From: Glomus cerebriforme
Lineage: Eukaryota > Glomeromycota > Glomeromycetes > Glomerales > Glomeraceae
Assembly: GCA_003550305.1 (NCBI GenBank)
Contig: QKYT01000786.1
Location: 7,658 to 21,432, forward strand
Direction: 5' to 3'
Length of the DNA stretch: 13,775 bases
Below are positions 8,041 to 13,775 of this stretch, in pieces; the stretch's first letter is position 1, and each line of letters opens with the position of its first letter. The notes beneath the pieces are model-generated. The model saw only the letters and a list, made by a program, of their open reading frames with translations. It searched no databases and was not told where the DNA came from. Made by a program: the position numbers and the translations under genes.

Positions 8041-8191
8041 CATGCCGAAATATTACGGCATATTACACCAATTCGACATTACACTGGTACGATGTTAAAT
8101 TCTAATGTAATATTTCACCATACCTTAATGCCTAATTGTTAGAAATGGTTGTAGTATTTACCGTAGCAGTGATACAGATTAATTGTATCAC
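8041..8191. repeat. Palindrome-dense patch
   Basis: TGCCG...CGGCA at 8043-8060 is an 18-bp palindrome with one mismatched pair. GTGATACA (8169-8176) and TGTATCAC (8184-8191) form a perfect 8-bp hairpin with a 7-nt loop. CACCAATTC occurs near both ends (8067 and 8189), and ATTACAC is repeated. It may be an eroded MITE; I could not define its ends. Confidence 0.4.
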
Positions 8192-8693
8192 CAATTCTGA
8201 TTATACAATGCATTCTAATAGGAGAAAGAAATGGATTTGGTTATACTATTGAAGCTATATACTGTTAAAAATCGAAAAACTTGTAAACAAAACACTGAAA
8301 GCAATTGCTAAAATTAAAAATAGTTAAAATAGGTAACATACGATTTAGTTTTGATTTAGAAAAGCTAACATTAAGCTAACTATACTTATATTAAATAAAG
8401 CGGTTTGTTATTTGTTATTAAAATTTACAATAATGACAGTATTATATCAAAAGATCGAAAAAAAGAGTATATATTAAGTTCTATGGAAACATCATGATCA
8501 AATATTGTTCTTTAAAAAATGAATGAGAAAAAGCTACAGATTATTTCAAGCAATTCTGTTTAACATTGATTAATCTTTTAAAAGTATTATATTTTGTGAA
8601 ACCTAATACGGGATCCAGAAATATATATATAGGAGTAGGGTTTAATTTGTATGAATAAGCCGTACTTAGTTAGTAGTTACAATATATATATAG
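8192..8693. other. AT-rich non-coding region
   Basis: I see no gene, structured repeat or clear signal in this stretch. Confidence 0.5.
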
Positions 8694-9085
8694 CTCTTCA
8701 TACCATATTTGTTTCTGTCACTTCCTACAAAAAGAAAGTTCACTAATAATTTTCTCCTTAAGATATGGGAATGTATAAAGAAACTAGCGGATCTCGACAA
8801 CACGACTCAACTTGTTAACAACAAGTTTCTCCTACAATACAAGTATGTCTCAAAGGTTTGATTTTTCTTTTAGATAGATTATGCATAGATATTGATCCTT
8901 TGATGTTCTACATTAGGAACCATCAAAAATTATTTATTACAGACTCTGAAAACGTCCTGGACCCATTGATTGTGGAGATAGATGGTTCTACAATAGTATT
9001 ATGCATAATATGGGATGCGCTTTGTTTCCTATACACAGCCAACTATCAACCAAAATTGTTATCCTTTTGGCGGGTTTTACTTTAG
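8694..9085 (+). pseudogene. Possible decayed gene of unknown family
   Basis: Frame A is open from 8694 and reads KIWECIKKLADLDN, then QLVNNKFLLQYKYVSKV, up to TGA at 8859-8861. The next frame takes over at once and reads LIFLLDRLCIDIDPLMFYIR, then LFITDSENVLDPLIVEIDG, to a stop at 9083-9085. The two parts join smoothly if one base is missing near 8856-8858, and both have protein-like composition unlike the AT-driven frames nearby. There is no ATG at the head of frame A, and I recognise no domain. Alternatives are a GTATGT...TTTTAG intron (8844-8872), which would be very short, or coincidence. A hydrophobic overlapping frame (9001-9183) reads through a T-rich tract and is probably not coding. 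Confidence 0.35.
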
Positions 9086-9183
9086 GTGTTCGTTTTAGGG
9101 CTGCTTTTACTCTTTTGCTCTCTGGATTTCTTTTTGGTTTTTTTTTTGCTTTGATTCATTATTTATGGAATCTTTCTTTCTGA

Positions 9184-10034
9184 AAGAAGACACCCTTCAG
9201 CATTTAGATCAGCTTGCCCGATGTATGGAGGTCTGACTTTCGAAATTTTAATGGTATTATATAAATTGGTCTAACTATATAACCAATGAGAATTTGGTGA
9301 TGGTGGTGTTGAAGAAATTGTTGGTAAAGGAAGAAGTAGAATTTCAGGACTTATGTTAGTTTCTAATGAATTTGATGTATTATAATTTTATGTGGGATGA
9401 GAAAGGAGTGCTTTCATATTAAAAGGTAAAAGATTAAAAATGAGAGTATTTTTTTTGAAGATATAAGATCACCCGATCAGCACACACTATGCCGTGCCGT
9501 AGTTAAAATATTCGGTATGCGGTTTATGCTTTGTTGACACATTGAGAATACGTTTATAAACTTATTATTTTGCTCCTAAATACAAATATTTAATTTTGAT
9601 GGATAAGAAGCTGAATAATTAAATATTAAAAATTAAAAGAGTATAGTATAGAAAAATATTAAAGGATCTAACAAAAAAACAATTTTATATTATATAACTA
9701 AAGAACAAAGATCAAAATGAGTTACATTTTAATTATGAACCATTAATAAGGATAATCTAGTACGGCCTAGCACTATAGACAATTCTAGCTATTTTTTTTC
9801 CGTCGTTGTTATGACAATATTATATTTTTTGTACATTGCCACTAAAGTAAGATTTGGGCGTTTTTACAGGAAACATAGTGGAAATCTTAGGAAAAAATTT
9901 TTTTTATATGAACTCAATAGAAAACAAAAAATTAGGACATTACTTTAAAATCAGCTATTAGCGTGTAATTTGAAGGGGCAATTGATGAAAATATGCTTTT
10001 TATATGAGCAATTGAAGATATTAATAGGTATATA
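9184..10034. other. Mostly non-coding region
   Basis: A short purine-rich stretch at about 9290-9385 is open in two plus frames. One runs from ATG to TGT-TAG and reads VVLKKLLVKEEVEFQDL; the other reads GDGGVEEIVGKGRSRISG. Neither can be preferred and neither has a recognisable motif. The rest shows nothing I can support. Confidence 0.4.
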
Positions 10035-10066
10035 TACTGTAATTGTCCGGAGCGGAGCGAAGGACA
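10035..10066. repeat. TACTGTA motif followed by a GC-rich hairpin
   Basis: TACTGTA (10035-10041) is followed two bases later by TGTCC (10044-10048), a purine-rich loop containing GGAGCGGAGCG, and GGACA (10062-10066). CGGAGCGGAG (10048-10057) also occurs, on the minus strand, in most units of the minisatellite at 5369-5624. This is probably a copy of a dispersed repeat. Confidence 0.5.
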
Positions 10067-10290
10067 CTTTTTAAAATTTCGATGTCACAGGAGTTTCTCT
10101 GTCCAAGTCAATCAAAACGTTGTTTATCATATTGCGCCCTCATAACGGTTTCCGTTTCCTAGTCTAGCAATTTATAAATTTAATAATCCACAAGATAATA
10201 ACTACTCTGTAATTGTAATAACATCTGCTATCACGAATGTACAGTATGATAGTAGTAATTTTCGTTCGTACAAATTTTCATAAAATTATA

Positions 10291-10652
10291 CAAAATCCAT
10301 TCCACTATTTAATATATTTTCTATTTAAATGATATGGAATTAATTTACAAGTAACGAAAGATACTGTGGAGGGATCATTTGGATGTTAGTAAAAGAATCC
10401 GTGATTATAATGATCATGATCATCAAAAGAGCCAACATCTTCTTGCAAAATAATCTTACAAGTTACATAATAAAAATTATTATCATTTGGTGATAAGTGA
10501 TAAAATTTCAAGTAACTTATAACTTGCAAAATTTGTTGATGTTGTGTAATTGGCTGAATGCAGTCACCTCGGTAGAAAAATCACGTAATTCACTAAAAGT
10601 TGTTTCTTTAATACTAATGATGACAGATTGAGAGCAAATTATTATTTGTCAT
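10291..10652 (-). pseudogene. Dead copy 3 of the local small-protein family
   Basis: The minus strand encodes a core close to copy 1: QILQVISYLKFYHLSPNDNN, then FYYVTCKIILQEDVGSFDD and HDHYNHGFFY. There a TAA (10386-10388) replaces the CAA Gln codon that both intact copies have in QHP. The frame resumes with HPNDPSTVSFVTCKLIPYHL, then shifts through one extra base near 10324-10329, compared with HLIENILN in the intact copies. Homology stops at about 10291, so the C-terminal third is gone. Upstream, an ATG at 10650-10652 and a frame carrying DFSTEVTA suggest another frame break near 10557. It is closer in nucleotide sequence to copy 1 than to copy 2 and lies in the same orientation as copy 1. 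A premature stop, an indel and a lost 3' end together make it a pseudogene even if one base were misread. Confidence 0.85.
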
Positions 10653-10790
10653 TGAATGAAATAATAATAAGAACAAAAATGTAGAAATTATATCTTGGAA
10701 ATTAATAAAAAAATTAAAGTCAAGTAAAATTAATGAAATTAGGTAAATTCTTATGTAAATTATAGGAATAAGAAAATTATACGATTAATA

Positions 10791-10810
10791 TTTTTTTTTT
10801 TTTTTTTTTT
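10791..10810. repeat. T20 homopolymer run
   Basis: Twenty T bases in a row. It lies upstream of the minus-strand pseudogene, so it is not the poly(A) tail of a retrocopy of that gene. Confidence 0.9.
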
Positions 10811-11012
10811 GAAAAATAATTTGACACTATTTATTTATTTATATAATGATTCTGTAATCATTAATAGTATGATATATGTAAATTTCCGTAAGATGTTTGA
10901 CGATGCAAGGATTGGTAAGATTTATTAGAATTTAACTCTAAACTAATTATTACTGTTCTGGAAAAATAAAATTAAATTCTATCTATACATTCACCAACAA
11001 AAAAAGCTCTGG

Positions 11013-11040
11013 CACGTGATATTTACTAATTAAGCACGTG
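11013..11040 (-). promoter_or_regulatory. Paired CACGTG sites upstream of pseudogene copy 3
   Basis: On the minus strand, TTTCACGTG (core 11035-11040) precedes ATCACGTG (core 11013-11018) by 22 bp, about two helical turns. This is the order and flanking bases seen before copy 2, and it lies 360 bp before the putative start of pseudogene copy 3. It suggests that a promoter element was carried along when the family duplicated. Confidence 0.4.
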
Positions 11041-11128
11041 AAAGCATGTGGCGCGCTGTGATAAATAGGGGTGACAAATAATATTTCACACTCGAAAAAA
11101 TTGTCCCTCAGATAAATAGTAATTTTGA

Positions 11129-11156
11129 ACACCGTCCAGGTGTAAAAAAAAAAAAA
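11129..11156. repeat. 5-bp hairpin followed by A13
   Basis: ACACC (11129-11133) and GGTGT (11139-11143) pair around GTCCA and are followed directly by 13 A bases. It looks like the tail of a retro-inserted short RNA, but no RNA polymerase III boxes are evident upstream. Confidence 0.3.
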
Positions 11157-11216
11157 GATTTACATTTCAACATTTAATACATTTAATTACATTATCAGTT
11201 ATCAATTATTCATTGT

Positions 11217-11507
11217 TTACATCCGTAGTAAGTTATATTTGGTATCGATTTGCTTCATAATTATTAATTCACGGGGTCGTTGTGGAAAATCCTGAATTGT
11301 AATACCCGAATTTTGTAATATTAGAATGACATTCTCCAGATCGGGGTTAAATTTCGCGCAGATCATGATGTACCCCGCGAGTTACAATAAATAATAATGC
11401 AAAAAATTATTTACTACAGATTTTAGACATTTAGAAAGGTTTAAATCTCCAATCATAAAAAATTTCTTTGAATGTAAATATATATGTAGGGTATGTAGGG
11501 TTTCCAT
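11217..11507 (-). pseudogene. Coding-like stretch with one internal stop, unknown family
   Basis: On the minus strand a single frame runs from ATG (11505-11507) to TAA (11217-11219), interrupted once by TAA at 11382-11384. The first 41 codons read METLHTLHIYLHSKK, then FFMIGDLNLSKCLKSVVNN. After the stop the same frame continues with LAGYIMICAKFNPDLENV, ILILQNSGITIQDFPQRPRE and LIIMKQIDTKYNLLRM. A second ATG (11364-11366) would give a 49-aa product alone. The composition is protein-like, with balanced helices and a Pro/Arg turn, and is better than nearby chance frames. TAA could be a mutated CAA, a sequencing error, or lie in an intron, although no good GT donor or acceptor brackets it. I do not recognise a family. 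Confidence 0.4.
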
Positions 11508-11986
11508 TATATCACTATATATTGCATTGACTATAGTGACGCTTTACGAAATTAAAAATAATTTTTGACAAACATTTGGTAGATCCATTTGCTGTGATAT
11601 TAAAATCTATATAATTGATAAAATACATTAATGTATTTTGAAAATGATAATGGAAAAATTACAGAGATTAATTTGTTTATTTTTCCCAACTATTCGGTGT
11701 TAAGTTAATTAAATACAGCTATTAGTAAAAAAAGAATGCAAACTTTATTGAAGAAATTTGTCGGTGTTACATACATTAATTACACAATTAGTAGATTTGT
11801 TTCACTTTCGTGTGCAATATTAGTATATTTAGCTTTATCTTGACAGATCACGTCTTAGAATTTAAGAAACTTTTCCGACGAAACTTTCAATTCTTTTTAT
11901 AGTAAATCCTCCGATGTGTAAGCATGAAAAAAATTTAAAATTTTCAATTAACGATTTTATTTTAATAGGTGATAGAAAATAAATTT
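11508..11986. other. Non-coding region
   Basis: AT-rich with no supported gene. TGACGC occurs once, at 11537-11542. Confidence 0.5.
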
Positions 11987-12006
11987 TTAGTCCCTATTAG
12001 TCCCTA
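11987..12006. repeat. 10-bp tandem duplication
   Basis: TTAGTCCCTA is present twice, head to tail, at 11987-11996 and 11997-12006. It could mark the edge of the inverted-repeat element that follows. Confidence 0.7.
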
Positions 12007-12038
12007 TGAAAAAAAAAGGTACAGAAAACATCCTACTG

Positions 12039-12096
12039 CGTCCAAAATGGGTTCAAATTTAGAACAATTTTTGATATTTTGAGACCATTTCGGACG
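12039..12096. repeat. Imperfect inverted repeat, DNA-transposon-like relic
   Basis: Left arm 12039-12054 begins CGTCCAAAATGG. Right arm 12081-12096 ends CCATTTCGGACG. The 16-bp arms pair at 13 positions, and weaker complementarity continues outward into A-rich and T-rich flanks. Nothing is coded in between. Confidence 0.45.
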
Positions 12097-12256
12097 TTTT
12101 TTGGATTTCCTTTTTAAGGTAGTTTCTTGTCCAATTTTATAGTAATGTTCACTTTGACAAATAAAAGACAATTAAACTAATACAAATTGAAAAGAATAAA
12201 AATATTATTTATATCTTATTAACTATATCGGTAGCTTCCCCTAACAGATAATAAAC

Positions 12257-12285
12257 TAATATTAACTGATATCCGGTTAATATTA
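12257..12285. repeat. 10-bp perfect inverted repeat
   Basis: TAATATTAAC (12257-12266) and GTTAATATTA (12276-12285) are exact reverse complements with a 9-nt loop. Confidence 0.6.
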
Positions 12286-12586
12286 ATCAGTACCTGTATT
12301 ATGACGGATAATCCGAATTATACTTTCGGACACTTCGCATACTTTAAGTTTAAAGTTCATTACTTATAAATTACATTTTTAATAAAAGTACACTCTTCTA
12401 AAAATATACTGTACATCAATAAAAACAACAAAGAAAAATATTGCAAGTGTGGAGAATATAATGAACAGTCTTCTTTAAAACCTCAAATACACTTATATCA
12501 GCACTTGATAACATATATGGAATTGAAAATAATATAGTAAATGAAATTCAACCAAGATCTCAATAAACTACCGCACTAGAAACCCA

Positions 12587-12630
12587 GGATAATCTCGTTA
12601 AATAGATTATCCGTTACTAGCCGTTACTAG
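12587..12630. repeat. 8-bp inverted repeat overlapping a 10-bp direct repeat
   Basis: GGATAATC (12587-12594) pairs with GATTATCC (12605-12612). CCGTTACTAG follows twice in tandem (12611-12620, 12621-12630). GGATAATCC also occurs near 12305-12313, so 12257-12630 may be the remains of one element about 370 bp long. Confidence 0.5.
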
Positions 12631-13114
12631 CTGATATTCCAAATTCTACGGTATACTGTATCTCATTGAAATTAAATGTTGTGCATCAAAAAAAAAAATA
12701 GTTCAGTCAACAATAATTGATTAAACAATATTGTTTCATTATGAGCGTTAAAAATATTTTATATGAAACTATTTCCGTGATTATAATATAATGTGCAGTG
12801 TTAAATGTCTAGTAAAAATCGGGGGAGAGATGAAGTGGCTTAAAAATTCACTACACTAAATTTTGGGGTCTTATGTACAGTGACAATCAATCAATCAAAA
12901 TCTAAAGTATGACATTATATTTTAATAATTTGTGTCACGTCTTATTTTATTATGAAAAAAAACATATTTTAAGCCCATAATATAACCCAAGAATCCCATT
13001 GTAAATTTTATCATAAAAATGTCATCTAATGGGAATGTAACGCATTCTGCGCGCTTCATTTTAAATTTTTTTTTTTTTAAAAAAAAATTTCACATTTTTA
13101 CAGACAAAAGTAAA
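12631..13114. other. Non-coding region upstream of the kinase gene
   Basis: Contains TACTGTA at 12654-12660 and a T13 run followed by A9 near 13067-13088. No gene is seen. Confidence 0.5.
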
Positions 13115-13174
13115 TAAACAAACCAAAACTGGATTTTGTGCATCCATCCAACCCGTCCTTGGGGCTGGGTATGT

Positions 13175-13775
13175 ATGACCTTGAATGATAAATATTTATC
13201 ATACGGGGAATGTCCAGAGTGCAAAAGGAAACGAAATGCCGCATCATGGTGCAAAAATTGCGACATTTCAATTTTGAAAGACAATTTTTGAAATTGGACT
13301 AGCAGAAGCTCTATGATAGATGAATTTATTAGAGAAACACAACTAAATGCAAACGAGAGTATGAACTATCTTAAATGGATCGATTTCGATCAGTTCGATT
13401 TAATCGAATATACTATTAAACGAGATGCTTTTAGTTCAATTTATTCTGCAATGTGGATGGATGGAATTTGGATAAAGAAATCGAAATATGAACTCGCAAT
13501 GGTCCCATTAAGGTCATATTAAAGCGATTAGATAATTCTCAGAACATAAATCAAGAATTTGTAAATCAAGTAAGTATGTACGCCAGATTGCTGGTATTTG
13601 CTTCATTGTAAATTTAAAATTAGCCTAATTCGGTTAATTAACTAGTAATTAACTATTCAATCAAAAAAGTTACGTAGTTATTACAAATGTTTACAAAGCG
13701 GATCGCTTGCAGACGTCTTCGGTATAACTAAAGATCCGACATCATGTTACATGATCGTTATGAGATTTTACGAAA
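13175..13775 (+). pseudogene. N-terminal part of a TKL-type kinase gene with TGA and frameshift; runs off the end
   Basis: From ATG 13175 the frame reads MTLNDKYLSYGE, then a zinc-ribbon-like C-P-E-C...WCKNC motif (CxxC-x9-CxxC), ILKDNF, an in-frame TGA (13289-13291), then NWTSRSSMIDEFIRETQLNA, YLKWIDFDQFDLIEYTI and FSSIYSAMWMDG. This is the usual N-terminal layout of Rhizophagus-type kinases. Coding then moves to another frame near 13490-13501 and gives GPIKVILKRLDNSQNINQEF (the VAIK-type Lys is kept). A phase-0 intron follows at 13570-13669, then SLADVFGITKDPTSCYMIVM to the window edge. The Gly-rich loop reads IKRDAFSSIYSA, without the usual glycines. The TGA is at a place where relatives, from memory, have Arg or another residue; CGA to TGA would explain it. 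Two lesions favour a pseudogene; two base errors in draft sequence are the alternative. The minus-strand frame at 13090-13284 is a shadow. Confidence 0.75.
13570..13669 (+). other. Spliceosomal intron (100 bp) in the kinase gene
   Basis: The donor is GTAAGT after AATCAA and the acceptor is CAAAAAAG at 13669, with a TTAACTATTC branch-like sequence about 20 nt before it. Removal joins ...FVNQ to LRSYYKCLQSGSLADVFG in phase 0. The intron itself has a stop (TAA at 13610-13612) in the upstream frame. The join is supported by the continuous kinase-like reading on both sides. Confidence 0.7.

Noticed and set aside
9001..9183. 60-codon hydrophobic ORF, possible membrane peptide
   Set aside because: It overlaps the better frame at 8858-9085 and its hydrophobicity comes from a T-rich tract.
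10791..10810. Poly(A) tail of a retrocopied pseudogene
   Set aside because: The run lies 5' of the minus-strand pseudogene, on the wrong side for a tail.
12039..12060. RNA polymerase III B-box from GGGTTCAAATTT
   Set aside because: The final CC of the B-box is absent and no A-box or cloverleaf fits.
13090..13284. 64-codon minus-strand ORF
   Set aside because: It is the reverse shadow of the plus-strand kinase N-terminus with its CxxC pairs.
1..13775. CRISPR arrays, bacterial operons or tRNA/rRNA genes
   Set aside because: No spaced direct repeats, no polycistronic layout and no RNA gene signatures; intron and gene structure are eukaryotic.

Overview
This is an A+T-rich eukaryotic window of roughly 70-75% A+T by eye. 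Genes are sparse, and single-exon ORFs sit among decayed gene copies and small palindromic repeats. The best fit is an arbuscular mycorrhizal fungus (Glomeromycota, Rhizophagus-like). That assignment rests on two fragments of the expanded tyrosine-kinase-like (TKL-type) kinase family typical of those genomes, a 100-bp GTAAGT...AG intron, the base composition, and many relics. It is an inference; there is no rRNA or other marker here. Four isolated N bases (505, 534, 553, 562) show this is draft sequence, so each single-base frame break below could be a sequencing error.

Layout. 1-1113: AT-rich non-coding. 1114-1786 (minus): a multiply frameshifted C-terminal half of a kinase-like protein whose catalytic motifs are non-canonical. 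2403-2447 (minus): a 45-bp relic of that kinase's tail. 2510-3148 (minus): an intact 212-aa protein, copy 1 of a local family I do not recognise. 3149-5154: non-coding, with a few dyads. 5155-5283: a compact set of complementary arms that can fold into a closed multi-branch structure. 5369-5624: a minisatellite of eight units of about 33 bp. 6473-6545: paired CACGTG boxes and a long dyad in front of 6722-7264 (plus), the intact 180-aa copy 2. 7698-7832: a small inverted-repeat element. 8041-8191: palindromes. 8694-9085 (plus): a probable decayed gene. 10035-10066: a GC-rich hairpin beside a TACTGTA motif. 10291-10652 (minus): pseudogene copy 3 of the local family, again with paired CACGTG boxes upstream. 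11217-11507 (minus): a short coding-like stretch with one internal stop. 11987-12630: direct and inverted repeats. 13175-13775 (plus): the N-terminal part of a kinase gene with a zinc-ribbon-like motif, an in-frame TGA, a frameshift and one intron; it runs off the window.

The clearest biological theme is a locally duplicated family of small proteins: two intact copies and one dead copy. Its conserved core contains an internal duplication around YYVTCK. Two members share a pair of E-box-like sites upstream in the same order and orientation. The kinase relics at both ends look like members of one dispersed family rather than functional partners of the small proteins. The most unusual non-coding signal is the folded island at 5155-5283. 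The second is the excess of TACAGTA/TACTGTA motifs, which lie directly beside three of the GC-rich repeats.
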